This document shows positions 11,932 to 24,710 of a stretch of 64,000 nt of DNA, piece after piece. Source of the stretch: Eretmocerus hayati (lineage: Eukaryota > Arthropoda > Insecta > Hymenoptera > Aphelinidae). The position numbers and the translations under genes were made by a program. Below the pieces are notes generated by a model. That model saw only the letters and a list, made by a program, of their open reading frames with translations, was not told the DNA's origin and ran no database searches. Each line of letters begins with the position of its first letter. Position 1 is the first letter of the stretch. Where the stretch lies: NCBI GenBank assembly GCA_029851415.1, contig CM056743.1, forward strand, positions 12,764,727-12,828,726. The letters run 5' to 3'.

Positions 11932-12665
11932 TATGTTATATTGAAATATGAGAAAATGAAAGGTTTGGATCGACCCCGATCCATTTTTGTAATTCCCGAA
12001 GGATCTCTAGGAATTTTTCCATTTTTCAAGTTTGCGCGGACAAGAAATCACCGAGAAAATTGTGTTCGTAATGATAAATCGGTACTAAATTTACTTAGAC
12101 TGGCTAATCTTAACGAAATTTGGTTCAAGACCTTTAAAATCCACTTTTTAGATTTGCAAAACTTCGATCTGAAGCTATTTTTTGAGCAAAATACAGAGCT
12201 TCTTGGATCGCTTGCAAAACATCAAGGCCAAAATTGGAGAGTACCCAACATGCCCCCGCCCCCATGTAGTTATCTCGAAAGAGAGTCCAGGACGACTTTT
12301 TTACCACCCAAAACTGTGTTAATCGCGTCAAATTAGGACGAACATCAAGTTTAGGACCGGCGAAAAGCTCCAAATGCGGTTGCACATCGACAAAAACGAT
12401 TTTAAGCACGTACTTTATTGCAGATTTACATTGTTCTAAATGATGGGGGCAAGTTGGGTACACCCTTTTGTAAACTCTGAAAAATCACTTTTTGGAAAAA
12501 TTGAGATAGCTCGGGCCCAGTCCATCAAAATGAAACGTAATCTTTCTCATTTTGATGGTCTTGCGACACGCTGTAAGTCTGAGCTAGGGTAACTTAAAAA
12601 ATGTTGAGATAGACCAGAGCTGTTGAAAAAATGGCTCATTGAGGGCAAGTTTGGTACACTCATGT
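11932..12665 (+). repeat. Diverged dispersed repeat, copy A
   Basis: This is colinear but diverged with 14088-15000. Both begin near TTGAAATATGAGAAAA..TTTGGA.CGACC and share TTGCAAAACTT, GAGCAAAATAC, TAGTTATCTCGAAA and GGACCGGCGAAAAGCTCCAA in that order. ACCCAACATGCCCC at about 12244 is mirrored by GGGGCAAGTTGGGTACACCC at about 12445, so the unit also has internal inverted sub-repeats. It is non-coding and probably a non-autonomous transposon relic. Confidence 0.6.
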
Positions 12666-13994
12666 TATTTAAATTCAATTTAAATGCCTATAGCGAGTTC
12701 AAAAAATTAAATCGATCGACCCTCGTACACGTAAAACAGAACGGATGCACTCAGGATAGCGAGCAGGATGATGAAGTGAAGCGCCCCTATGGGCACCGAT
12801 GCTATTATTATCTACAGGCCATCACAGGGGCGGCAAAGGCTCGTCTCGTGCATGAGTTTCGACTGACTTTCTGTGACTATACATATGTATATTACTCTGC
12901 TCATTGTCAAATCGACGATACAATACGCCACGAGTGACGATATTTTGAATTTCAGATTAACCCCTGTTGAAGCGAGCATATTCTTGAATGTTTTCCAAAT
13001 GAGCTGTATAATTTTCCATACATAGCTCGATTCGAATGAATGACTTTAAGCGTATTAGAACTCATCGGAGTTGCATAGAAATGAAATTGAGGATATATTA
13101 TAGACCGGACGTTGCGCTGGCAGCGATGAAAAAAAAAGTTGAGAACGAATCGAGCCGCGCAGATAGCCAAGAGTCCAAGTTTTTCACGATAGACATTCTG
13201 TGGCCGTGTTAATTTCCATTCGATGACCATAGATTCTACTCAGATCCATCAAACATTTTACAGGATTATGTGATGATAAGATCGAGGAAAAACTTAAATC
13301 CTTTCAGCGGAATAGTGGAGAAACATCATAAAACTTGATGAAAATTCCCACGACACTATCTGAAAAATCATGTGATACGAATGGTCAATGTTCGTGTTTG
13401 TTCAGTAATCGCACCAAATAATCAGTTGGACGCCCATGATTTTGTTTGGGCACCGATCTTATCTTTCGTCTTTTCCCCCCTCGCACTCATCATTTTCTTT
13501 ACCCATATGACCGCATGGTCGTCCGTCTCCGAATTTGACTATCATGTTCTTACCATTGTTATCTTATTTCCAGAATTTTATTTTTTCAGAAGCAATTTGA
13601 AATGATTGAACAATTTTTCATGTCAAACGCTGATTGTTTAAAAAAATTGGCCCCCTCCTGACCTCATTATTGAGATTTGAACTCGTTCTACCATTTCAGT
13701 TTATTCTTGAGCGATGAACGATAGACGAGAGTTATATTTTCAACCACTCGAATAGAATTTCGGTTGAATTTCTCTCAAACGCGCTTTCCCAGAGCTAATT
13801 GTTTCTAGGAAAACTATTTTCAGAAAATTTTTCCAAAGTTTTATCCGAGTCCCCTTGTGTTATTTAGCTATGAATATCAAAATGAAAATGGATTCGATTG
13901 CACCATTTATTTGAGAGAAAACAGCAACTATTATTATACGCACCAAGTACGTGATGTGGCGTCATCGGTATTCCTTGAAAAGTTATGATAAAGT
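12666..13994. other. Intergenic, nothing recognised
   Basis: A spacer between the two repeat copies, with short open frames only and no gene recognised. Confidence 0.4.
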
Positions 13995-15003
13995 AAGTAT
14001 ACCCAACATGCCCCTTGTACCCAACAAGCCCCCATATGCTCATCTAAGAACTGGACACTCGTTTTTACTGTATTTAGTTTTTTTTCCACGGTTGTTACGT
14101 TGAAATATGAGAAAATTAATGATTTGGACCGACCCCTGACGTTTTCTGTGTCTCCCAGAAAATAGTGAGTTTTTGCATTTTTCGTGTCTACACACTTTAG
14201 GAAATCGCCCAACATAGGTAATTGCGTTTAGCAAAACCGGAACCCAAAATGTTTGGTTCGACCAATCTTAACGTATGTTAGCGCACTCGAATCCTTTTAT
14301 TCAAAATCTTCAAATTCCTTTTTTTGGGGTTGCAAAACTTGGATTGGGAGCGATTTTATGAGCAAAATACCGAGACTATTCGCAAAAATTAGTGTGTAAA
14401 CCCAACGTGCCTTTTATCTAGTTATCTCGAAAAGGAGTGTGATTATACGACTTTTTGACCACTAAGAATGTGCTTACTTCGTCCCAATATGTCAGAAATA
14501 GTGCTTTGGACCGGCGAAAAGCTCCAAGAGAGGTCGTACGCCGATAAAAAATATTTCATGCACTTTATCGACGAGTTAAATCGTTTTTTTTGGAAAAAAT
14601 TAAGACACCCCGACTCTACTTAATCAAAATCAGACGTATTTGAGCTTATTCCAAAGGTCTTGAGACATTACATGCTTCAATATAAGCTAACATCAAGGCT
14701 AAAGAACATTGGAAAATGTTGAGGTAGACCAGAATTGTTGAGAAAATGACTAAATGGGCGGGGGTGGGTGGTACACCTTCGCGTTGGACCTTTTCGCGAA
14801 CTCGCAAAAAACCACTTCCTGGGAAAGTTGTGATAACTCGGCTCTGGTTGGTGAAATTCATACTCATCTACTTTAGCTCATTTTAAAGTTCACAAAACAA
14901 GCTTCAAAATGAAATCAGGTACGTTGAAAAATATGGACGTGGACCAAAACTATTAGCAAAACGGCTTCAAGGGGGGGGGGCATGTTGACTACACTGACCT
15001 TAT
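13995..15003 (+). repeat. Diverged dispersed repeat, copy B
   Basis: This is the second copy of the repeat at 11932-12665, in the same orientation. It starts earlier, with two ACCCAACAnGCCCC motifs at about 14000 and 14020, has another near 14400, and ends with the inverted form (G run, then GCATGTTGACTACACT) at about 14970-14995. Divergence from copy A by small indels and substitutions is considerable, so both copies are old. Confidence 0.6.
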
Positions 15004-17582
15004 TATAAACAGTCTCATTAATCCGCGCTCATTTATGCATTTTCTGTTCGTTTGTAATCCTGCGATCCAGAAAAATATCTCGAAGTATAATTTTGTCGTC
15101 GAATCGTTTCTTTTCTACTCATTTTAAAAAAGGTATAAGGGCTTTGTTGCTGTTTATCTACTCCTAGCTCCTTCAAATCGGCTGCTAGCCTTCTAATTAG
15201 TTGACAGTCTTGGCATTTAGTAGTATCCAGAATTTTCACTCACGGAAAGTTTTTTACATTTGACTACTCCAACGAGGTTGACTGCAACCTCTTATAAATC
15301 ATATCCTTGTAGAAATTATACATGGGAAAAATGAGACTGAAAAATCCTTATTATCAGAAAATTTCATCGTTAATTTTTTTCTGAGAGAAAAAATTTTGGA
15401 ACTGCTTTTACCTTGAAAATAGTGTAATCAATAAATCATCCCCAAAAGTATTTTGATATTTGCATTATTCGACGTTCCATCAATTCGAGTAAGTACTATA
15501 AAGCATGAATGGTGAGTGTATTCAATAGAATTAAGAAAAGAATCTAAAAACTCAAACAGAATACACATGCGGGAATCATATATACATGCGGGTGGATTCG
15601 ATTGAAGCTTTCGTATAAGAAATGAGCGTCATCAAAACGAAAATCGTGAGTAAGCCAAGCACGTATGATGAAGGAAGTACAGGCTTCACCCTCGTAATAT
15701 ATATCGTGAATAAAAGAAAGACAAAAAAAGGGGAAGGGTGAAAGAGAACGGGGAACTGCCCTTGCATCCGTACCGTGTAAACGCACAATCAACGATTTAC
15801 TTACAACGAGGGGAGCGCTCCCTGATATCAAATCCCGGATGTCGTGACTCTTTGACTCCTCCGGGCGCGTCTGCATTTCCTGTCTTTCTATAATACCTAC
15901 CACCATGACTGAGCCATGCTCTTTTTGTACCCTGACGTTTTCGACTCGAATTAGCCGACTAAAAACCCCTCGATTCAACTCATCGCACCTTAAAAAAAAA
16001 AAAAAAAAAGAATAAAAAATGAAAACAATGCCTATAACCCATCACAATCTACAATGAGCACCGATGACTGCATTATATTACTACTACCAAAAAGTCTAAC
16101 AGAAGAATAGTTGTATTGAAAATATTTTGCGAAATTGCAGTAGCAGTGCTTTCCTAACTCACGTCCGAAAAAGTTTTGTGTTTTTGAGAGATAGCCATGA
16201 TATTATTTTCAATTTCCCAATAATTTTGTACTTTCATCAGTGGGTCTTGAATAAGAAATTCAATGATTTCCTCGGGATGCGTCATGATTTTATCTGAGGT
16301 CTTATCAAAAGTAATCACAATCTTTTCAGTGCAATAAATCGTCTATTCATCGGCACATTTTTTGCATCCTTCAATTTTGAAGACCGATTTTTCCAGTCTG
16401 AATATATTCGCTTCAATTCATTGTGCACATCTCCATAGAGCTATGCCTCAATGTTTCCTGTCTTTGAAGGAATATCAATGGATTGACCCTAGAAAAAAGA
16501 TCTCATCATCGAACGAGATAGAAAAGGTTGAGATCTAATGAGTGACCCGAGTTATTTTCTCATCTAAACATCATATAAATTTGCATAACTTATTTCGAAA
16601 ATCAAGAAAACTTTTGGGGGAGGAGTAGACTCATTAGGTTGTATGTGGCTACTTTTTGTCAAGCTTTTTGTTGGATCCCCCAAGTTGAAAAAACTGTACA
16701 CAATTTTTTTCACGCGTATAAGTATAAAAAAATCTCACAAAGGATATTTATGGAAAATTGTCCATGTGATGCGCATTTGAAAATAAGCAACGTTCTATCC
16801 TGTTTTACTAACCATCCATCGAAAAACTTGTAACACGGGTAAAGTGATCACACGCTACATTGAGGTTTTATTTTTTACGAATGCCTCACAATCAGGGACT
16901 AGAATGAAAAAATCAACCCTAATATGCTTGACTATCGGATGAATACTTCTATGAGCGAGTAGTTTTCGAAATTTCTTGTGTATCAGGAAAAAAAATATCT
17001 TTGAGCAGCTCATGTTTCAGATACTGGATGATGTCTTTTTCTCTGAAGCTAAACCGTATCGACTCTGATAGAGATGAGTTAAATATATCTTGGAGAAATT
17101 ATTTTTTCGCGTTGAGGGGATAAAAGAGGATTTCACCTTCCTGGATGGGGCATTTTACATTTCAAAGTGGAGTCGAGAATGATAAGAAACCAAAAAAGGG
17201 TGGTTTGTACTTTTCGAGTCAAAATGCACATCCCACAGCTTTGGATTGGGATCACTTCCCGACTCACATGATATGTAAAAGCCATTCTTACCCTCATATC
17301 AAGAGAGTCTTGTTGTCAGTATGAAGTTTCCATCAGATTCAAATCAACTTGGATCCGAAAACATTCATGAGAATCAATTTATCCTTCAATTTTCACATCT
17401 CTCATGAAGACGGGTGAGCATTCCCGTGCAGAAACTAGTTTCAAGATATTCAAATTGATACATCATATTCACAATTGGCTCTTGCAAATATTACGAATTG
17501 AAATTGTTATCAGCGTTCGCCAATGGCATTTATCTACCAAAAGTTTGGAGGCGAAACAGCATAGAGATGTGGGTAGCTGAAT
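15004..17582. other. Intergenic, no gene supported
   Basis: A minus-strand open frame of 144 codons (15978-15544) has no recognisable motif and weak composition, and I do not call it. A 17-base A run lies near 15992. Otherwise the DNA is AT-rich and featureless. Confidence 0.4.
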
Positions 17583-17726
17583 ATATCGATGGGCCAGAGT
17601 AAAAAGGAACTATCTGAAAATTTTTTGGTTAAACGGAACAATCTTGTATTATATATTCAAAAGAAGATAGTTCCGTTTAACCAGGAATTTTCAGGATAGT
17701 CCCTTTTTACTCTGGGCCATCGATAT
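17583..17726. mobile_element. 144-base MITE, near-perfect palindrome
   Basis: ATATCGATGGGCCAGAGTAA at the left end is mirrored by TTACTCTGGGCCATCGATAT at the right end. The pairing continues inward through AACTATC.TGAAAATT and GGTTAAACGGAAC with few mismatches, leaving a small AT-rich loop. There is no coding potential. It is a typical fold-back MITE with arms of about 57 bases. Confidence 0.75.
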
Positions 17727-18174
17727 GATTAATTAACAAGGCTCCATCATTCAAAAATTTTCCTGTTGTAACCATACTGTGTGTACTTCATGATGCGACA
17801 GATTACTTGCGATTTCACATTACCGAGGTTATTGGCTCCATTTTCGAGAAAAAAATTCCTGAAAATTCGCCGTAAGTAATAATTTGATTACTGGACAGCA
17901 AAGAAGGGTCAAATAGTTGGGGTGCGCGCGATAAAGTATTATATAGTTCTAGAGACGAAATAAGGTGACACGCTTTTTTTTGTTCGCCCCAGATTGACTC
18001 TGCATCGAAGTTATGCCAATTTCCACTTTGCAGACGAAAATTGAAATTGGCACTCTGAAATTGGCGAAAACTCCACAACTTCGCTCCCAATAGGTCTTTT
18101 TGGTCGTTTGTGCGCAAATGAGTCATTTGCACAGTGTTTTTCGCTTTTCATTTGCTCACAGAAGATAAAAAAAC

Positions 18175-18306
18175 ATAGTATGATACTCGGGCGCAATGAT
18201 TTTCGCTTTCTCGTGACTATTTAGACCCTCGTCTGCGGCTCGGGCTTAAAAGAGTCACTTGGAGTGCGAAAACCATCGTTTGCGCCCTTGTATCATAATA
18301 TACTAT
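18175..18306 (-). mobile_element. MITE, copy 1 of a two-copy family
   Basis: The ends ATAGTATGATAC and GTATCATAATATACTAT are inverted repeats, with inner pairs GCGCAATGATTTTCGC and GCGAAAACCATCGTTTGCGC. The same sequence in the opposite orientation is at 57297-57464. It sits inside the left arm of the 17895-20995 element and splits the pairing there, so it inserted later. Confidence 0.65.
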
Positions 18307-19201
18307 TTGAGATGAACCTTTAGAGAGATTGTATCGAACACAACGTACTCTTTCAGAGAAAAACCCTATGGTGCTAAAAAGTTTGCATAAAATCGCAAAA
18401 AGCGACGATTTGATGAGAAATGAAAAGTGCGATTACTCAAAAACATGAATTTGTATCCTCTTGAAGATTTCTCTGAAAGTGCTTTGAGAGATGCCAAACA
18501 TGATGCAATTGGTCTGATAGGCGCTGAAAAATCGTGTATGGGGTGCTCGGAATTTTTTTCTGATAAAAAATTTGAACTGCCAAATAACTATTGTTGAAAT
18601 TTGGTAACAACTCTTATGGAAAGATCTATTCTTTTACCCGAGAGTGTCATGGTCTATCCTAAGATGATTAATTTCGGGAAATATTCCTCCCTTCAGTGAT
18701 TACAGTTCAATTTAGCGATAGGTCCCGAAATGAACCATATTGGGATAATTCCATGGGATTATGATGCTCTTGAGAGAGGAAATGAGATCCTGTCACGAGA
18801 GTTGTTGACAAATCTCAACAATAGTTTGGCATTTGAATTCTTTTATCCAGAAAAAAAGTTGTACCGTCACCCACGATTATTTAGCTCCCAACGGACCAAA
18901 TGCATCATATTTGGCATAGTCCATCAGAGTACCCTCAAAATGAGAAATTCAAGAGGATACGAATTTATGTTTTTGAGTAATCGCATTTTGCTTTCTCTAG
19001 AGAGAAAGCTTTGTTTTCGACACAGCAAATTTTTGATCAATTTTTCCATTCAACTCAATATTTTCTTCAACATAATTCATCTTATCACAAAAGTGCTTCA
19101 ACCATCTTATTCCTCTCGCCAAAATCTAACGATTGTAGATAACACTTTTCTCCTTATAATCCTCAAAAACCCCCCAGTGACTCATCTCTCCGGCCCTTTG
19201 T

Positions 19202-19203
19202 CT

Positions 19204-19239
<36 letters not shown>

Positions 19240-19247
19240 ATGTGTGT
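19202..19247. repeat. (TG)n microsatellite
   Basis: An almost uninterrupted TG dinucleotide run. It lies inside a 217-codon open frame (18730-19383) that reads through the repeat as alternating V and C. That frame is otherwise without recognisable features and is not called as a gene. Confidence 0.8.
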
Positions 19248-19479
19248 TGTTTTTTTTTTGCGTCACGCTTTCTCTTCTACACTCCACTTTATCGATTTTT
19301 GCTTTTCTACAAGTTGTAGAGAATCACTCAGAGATGAGACCAGTGATTTGTCTGGTCTCCTCTCCAAATCGAATCTGATTTAAAAATTTTTTAAGGTAAA
19401 ATCGCTGAAATTGTGTACTTTCATACTAAAATATCTCTTTCTAACTTCACCTTACCCCAATTTTGATTACCTAGGCTAT

Positions 19480-20490
19480 GGTTTTTTTTACTCAATCTAT
19501 CTTTTGGTTAATACCGAAATTCCATTCAAACTCCATCAACGTAAATTTTTATAAAAAAACCAAAATTTCCAACAAAAACAGCAATTTGAGCATGTTTAGA
19601 CCTTTTCTATCGAAATTCTGTTTTAACCAAATCACACGTTTTGCTAAAAAAACCTCACTTTAGGTAGCCCAAATCTCGATAACTGTTTTCCTCAAAAAAA
19701 TAACTCAAAATATACAAAAATATTTTTTCCAATATTCATACTTTCCTCATACCTCTCCTCTAAATTACTTTATTCAAATTTTACTCAACTAAGTTGATAC
19801 TTTTTCATCGTTCTAAATCGATTGGTTGATACCGAATTTTCTGAAAATCCGTTTTAATACATTCAAAATCCGATTTATTCCCGAAAAATCCAAATTTTTT
19901 CAAAATACTCGATTTTTATAATCCTTACACCAACTATATTAAAATTTGCCCTCAACCATACTACATATATTCCATGGAAAACCCTAGTTTAGGTCATCTG
20001 AATTCCCCTAAAAGACAATCTCCTTATAATAACTCAAAATATTAGAAGGAAATCGCATCTAAAATTCTTTTTCCGCTATTACCCACCCCCTAAACTAATA
20101 TATACAAATTTTACTCAACTAAGTTTATACTTTTTCATCGTTCTAAATCGATTAGTTGATACCGAATTTTTCAAAATCCTTTTAAATACATTCAAAATCC
20201 AATTTATTCCCGAAAAATCCAAATTTTTTTTGAAAAACTCCATTTTTATGATCTTCTCACCAACTGTATCAAAATTTTCCCTCAACCAGACTACATATCT
20301 TCCATGAAAAACCCCAGTTTAGGTCATCTTAATTCCCCTAAAAGTGAATCTCGTAATAATAACCCAAAATATTAGAAGAAAATTGCAGCTAAAATTCATT
20401 TTATCCTCATATCTCCCTCTACAATTAATCTATCCACCTTTTAATGGACTAGAGAGATACTTTTCCCTCATTCTACATCGATTGGTTGGA
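19480..20490 (+). repeat. About 330-base tandem repeat, roughly three units
   Basis: The landmark TTACTCAACTAAGTT(G/T)ATAC occurs at 19781 and 20111, with a degenerate third at 20441, so the period is 330 bases. A more diverged unit precedes it (GGTTAATACCGAA at about 19507). Each unit shares ATTCCCGAAAAATCCAAATT and GTTTAGGTCATCT. The plus strand is strongly pyrimidine-rich. It is a satellite-like array inside the 17895-20995 element. Confidence 0.7.
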
Positions 20491-21247
20491 TCCAATCATT
20501 GGATTGTGAGTGTGATATGAAATGCAATTAAATTAGATTAAAAAATATAACTATTTTGTAGGAATCCCAATCATCATTTTGGAATTTGATCAGTTTTGCA
20601 AATTTCTCATTAGTTTCAGTGAACCTCTTAAACTATTTCGCTAAGAGAAAGCATTCTGCTAATCTCATTTAGCAGCGTATTTTCATTTTTCATTGAATTT
20701 TCACTTTTTGCGATTTTATGCAAATTTTTGAGTACCATAGAGTTTTTCCTGTAAGAATACGTTATGTTTGATACAATCCACCAAGGATCATCTTGGACGA
20801 CCCATTAGGAGCGACGTCGTGTAGTTTTCACCAATTTCAGAATGGTAATTACAATTTTCGGTGGTTAACTGGAAATTTGCATAGCTTCGATGCAGAGTCG
20901 ATCTGTCCTAGACAAAAAACACTTGTTATCTCATTTTGTGTTGTTCGCCGCGGAGGGTAATAAATTTTTGACCGTTCTTTACTGAACGATCCGAGTCTCA
21001 GAACGGTTTCAACTGGAATAACCCTATGTGTGTGTACACTCGAGTCCCTTTACAGGGACAGGTACATACCAACTATGCCATGCATCCTCATCATATTCCA
21101 TTCGTTTTCTATTCCAAAGCCCAATGTACATAAATGATAAAAAAAAAAGAAAAAAAAATGTGTGCACTTGTGCGCGACATCGGAAGCTCCATACATTACA
21201 CGCACGCATGCCAGGTTCAAAAGCTGTCAGCTGTGTATATTAGCCGT

Positions 21248-21256
21248 AGGTTGAGA
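21248..21256 (+). repeat. Left target-site duplication AGGTTGAGA
   Basis: These nine bases directly precede the left terminal repeat and are repeated in the same orientation at 30099-30107, directly after the right terminal repeat. Including a further T it could be read as ten bases. Confidence 0.8.
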
Positions 21257-21549
21257 ACCATGGTATAGTGGGCAGAAAAATTTTGTTTAATTCATACAAT
21301 GTTCATATCAATCGATGGGGCATGAATTCCTCAGTCTCGGGATATGACTGATTTTAATTTCTCAACCTTCAATTTTCCAAAAACAGTGAATGAAGGTACC
21401 GTTGCGGTATGTCTGGCGAGGCTCGAGGGAGGTCTCCCCAAGTCCGATCTCCGGCTCAAATTATTCCTGAGAGTCCAAAACTAATTCCTCAACCCCTACT
21501 TGAGGACCAAACAATTTGTTTATTCTAAAAACCAAAGATTTATTGACAA

Positions 21550-21948
21550 TTACCCCCACCCCTCGTTGAGCGGAAAACACGCGATGGCGTAGGTCAAGTG
21601 CGCAACAAGGCGCGAATAATTTGAATGTTTGAATGTGACAACTTTACGGGAGAGGGGCTTGTGACTTGTCTGAAACTCATAAACAGTGTGCGTTTTGAGG
21701 CACAACCAGCTCACCCAGGGTGTTAAGATCCGATGATGGTCACCAGGAAATGAGACCCGGCCTCGACTTAGTGAATCGGCGTCCGGGCCTTGACAATTTA
21801 TTTTGGTGCATTTCAGAGGTGCGTTGCAGACGACGTGGAATTTATGGTCGCCCATGTGTGCACCAGGATGCACTGGGATGCACCGCAAAAGAGAAGTTTT
21901 CTTTAATGTAGTGCTCCAGGTTTCGGGATGGCTCTGGGACGACGGCAA
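21550..21948 (-). other. 132-codon open frame in the left terminal repeat
   Basis: The frame begins MPSSQSHPETWS and ends with a stop inside the arm. The right arm carries the same frame at 29407-29805 with identical translation. I do not recognise the product. It has several Cys and His residues (for example HKFHVVCNAPLKCTKINC) but no defined zinc-finger pattern. Preservation may reflect arm homogenisation alone. Confidence 0.25.
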
Positions 21949-22427
21949 TATCTAGGAAGCGGTGGCAGAACAAAATTTGTGGAAATAACCTCTAATTTGT
22001 ACGCTTGCAGTGAGGCTCAATTTCACGTGATGTGCGTTGAATTGTCATGTTTGATGCATTCAGAATTCTCAGATGCGATTCATGACTAGTTCCTGGATAT
22101 ATTACTCCACCCTGAAGAATGGAAACACTGGCACTGGATAGAAACCAAACAGCGGAGAGGACAATTCATTCTCGTTACTTTCAGTTAGTCAGAAAGTTAG
22201 AGATCATTTTATTGAGTCCACAGAATACTCATGTAGTTATTACTCTCATGAGTGCACTGCTGATATAAAAGCTTGATTCCTCAATGAGTGAGCAACAGTG
22301 TTTCGTGGAATTGTAATTGGTCGTTTCTGACTACACGTGTCAGTTTCGTACTACCTCATTGATGAAATACTGTCGAAGGGTGAATGAACTCCTTCAAGAA
22401 ACTTGCTGATTCGAGTTACAGAATGTT

Positions 22428-22985
22428 ATGGAATCAGCACCACACACAGGATCAATCTTTGTTGTGGTTTTCTATCAAATTAACGAGTTCTGCAATCATG
22501 TCTCACAGACATCAATTAGTCAGTCTGAGCATTTATTTGCAGCATCAGTAATATTTTTCATGAATGTATGCATGGGGAATTATGGGATACAGTCCATGTC
22601 AATTTCCACCTATTCATCTGCTTTGATCAGTTTCTAGAAACATGTCACACATTGAAATACTCAAAACTACTTGAACATCTTCACACTTTCAATGGCAAAT
22701 TTCCATTTCGAATGAAAACAGAAGGATTCAAAGGTTTCCGTGGTACTGGAGAGAGGCACTGGGCAGCAAATTTGACAGTATGGCATAGGTATCATAAGGT
22801 TATTGTTTCAATCAATGGAAGCTTACTCTATTTATCGAATGATTAGAGCAATGGTGCTTAAATTTTCCACTGAGGGCTCCATAATACATACTCAGTTGGG
22901 CATCGCTCTTATTCAACACCTAAGTAGGAATCTTCCTTTATTGTCAATGGAAGAGAAGCAAAAACTGAATCAAATGGCCCTCTAA
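22428..22985 (+). pseudogene. Broken coding remnant in the left terminal repeat
   Basis: Three overlapping short frames (22428-22637, 22568-22846, 22803-22985) read on in different phases, as if one longer coding region had been broken by frameshifts. The middle piece has protein-like composition (HTLKYSKLLEHLHTFNGKFP ...). The right arm holds the same pieces inverted (28927-28718 and 28787-28509); the third piece there is cut by an insertion at 28132. One G-to-E replacement separates the copies of the middle piece. The family is not recognised. Confidence 0.3.
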
Positions 22986-24070
22986 TGCTGGCCACTCCCA
23001 CAATTATTCAGATAAAAATTGTTAGAGGTAGAACACTTTTAGGGCTCCACCTGAGATTAATATTTTGAGAATCCAGAAAGAAACTTGGAAAAGGATCTGC
23101 TAGCGGATCTTACAAACTTTTATTTTATACACGGGTCTGTCGCATTTTGGTATTTCATCCAGCAAGTCAAATCAATTCGACTGAAGTATTATATTCCGAC
23201 AGCTATGTGCTTCTATCTTCCTCAGTTATCAAAGCTCACATCCCTTGATATGACGACCACGCGTTTTGATTTTTCCTCTTCTGAATACAAATCGGATTTT
23301 TAAAATGAAATAGCTGTTGAAGAGTCTTTCACCAATTTTCAATTGGAAAATTTCATGTAAAATGTAACGTAAGTATACCCCCCCCCCTTCACCCGACTCT
23401 GATTCTTCGATCATAGCTTCGGCCTCCTTCGAAATTTCAGATGGTACCACAGCCGTAAATTCATTTCAAGACCTCCGAAATGAGCTATAGTACTCACTAC
23501 TTTGATAAACCAGATCCAAGTTACCCCAATTTTCCCGAGTGATTTTGCGAGAGTTCATCATAAGGGAGTGCAAACCTGCGAATTCCCCGCGACATCCTTT
23601 TAAATAGTGCAAGTCGGGGTATGCCGCTGGTTCAACTAACTATTTCTTCCATGGTTTGACGCGATAAACATGTATCAGATCGGTAAACTTGAACGCGAAA
23701 GGATGTAGCGAGGATTGAAACGAGACTTATTGGCTCTTAGTTTTTAGAGCTAAATCAACTCTTGCAATGCTGTGCATTTTTTCAAAATAAACGTCATCTT
23801 TTAAAAATAGCTCCTAAAGAATCTTTCTTTATTTGTTGAAACAGTTTTGAATTGAAAATATCAGGATGCCACTGATTTCATAAAAATCACGATAAATTAA
23901 ATTTATTAGAATATTGTTCATTTGTTCAAATAGCTATCCCCGCCAATTTCACTATGCGTTCAGATGTCAGCTGGGTTGACAATTTCAATGAATTTTGAAC
24001 GTGACACGATTAATAATTTTTAAAATTAACTAGCGCTTGACGTCATCAACCAGTCCTTATCAGGGTTTTT

Positions 24071-24262
24071 AACGAAATCCATTTTCAATCGCGTTGAATT
24101 TCGTTGAGTCTCATTCGATGACCCATTTCATGACGAAATCCCACTCAAAAAATCATAATCGTCACAATATGATAATTATGATTTTTAGAGTGGGATTTCG
24201 TTATGAAATGGGTCATCAAATAGGACTCAACGAAATTCAACAAAATTGAAATGGACTTCGTT
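24071..24262. mobile_element. 192-base fold-back MITE inside the large element
   Basis: The arms begin AACGAAATCCATTTTCAAT and end ATTGAAATGGACTTCGTT. They pair almost throughout, including TGAATTTCGTTGAGTC and GATGACCCATTTCAT, around an AT-rich centre near 24165. Confidence 0.75.
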
Positions 24263-24710
24263 AGAAATGCTGGTCCTTATTGCGATGTCACGTCCGATTT
24301 TTGGGCAAAGAAGAGTATATATGTCAAGAAAATCGTTCGTAACTATCGCTCAAACATCGATCCTATAGCTATCCATGTCTTTACGCATTTACTTATTATT
24401 AGTCGGTAGATCAAGACATAAGGGCCCTGGTATGAATATTGTGTTAAGATGTCAACGATTCATGTAAATATTTTTCACCTCGATCGCGGGGTACGGTCAC
24501 ATTTCCAAGCGCCTTCGTTTCTTTCCAGAAGAAATTTGTTTCGTATCAGGTAATTGGATTAGTAGTGCACGGTAGTGTATTGCATCCAAAAACTCGATAA
24601 GGCGACTTAATCAATGTTAAATCCAAATGGAGGAAGACTGGCTTAACTGAAAACCGAAACTGAATTGAAACTGAGTAGTACGTTGGTAATCAATTGAGGG
24701 GCTGCGTTAA

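Larger units (their letters stand above)
17895..20995. mobile_element. About 3.1 kb element with long diverged inverted repeats
   Basis: The left arm (about 17895-18110, continuing at 18307-18410) pairs with the right arm (about 20690-20995). Matching landmarks include GACTCTGCATCGAAG, CTGAAATTGG.GAAAACT and GCATAAAATCGCAAAAAG, with their complements on the right. The left arm is interrupted by a small element (18175-18306). The interior holds a pyrimidine-rich ~330-base tandem repeat. No transposase is visible and exact ends are uncertain by tens of bases. It is a non-autonomous long-TIR element, older than the one at 21257-30098 judging by arm divergence. Confidence 0.6.

Noticed and set aside
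15544..15978. 144-codon open frame on the minus strand
   Set aside because: No recognisable motif, splice context or neighbouring exon. I cannot distinguish it from chance.
18730..19383. 217-codon open frame on the plus strand
   Set aside because: It crosses a (TG)n microsatellite and pyrimidine-rich DNA inside a transposon, and has no recognisable domain. Its length follows from the repeat.
19480..20490. Tandem repeat as a CRISPR array
   Set aside because: The period is about 330 bases, the units are diverged and there is no short repeat with regular spacers. The genome is eukaryotic.
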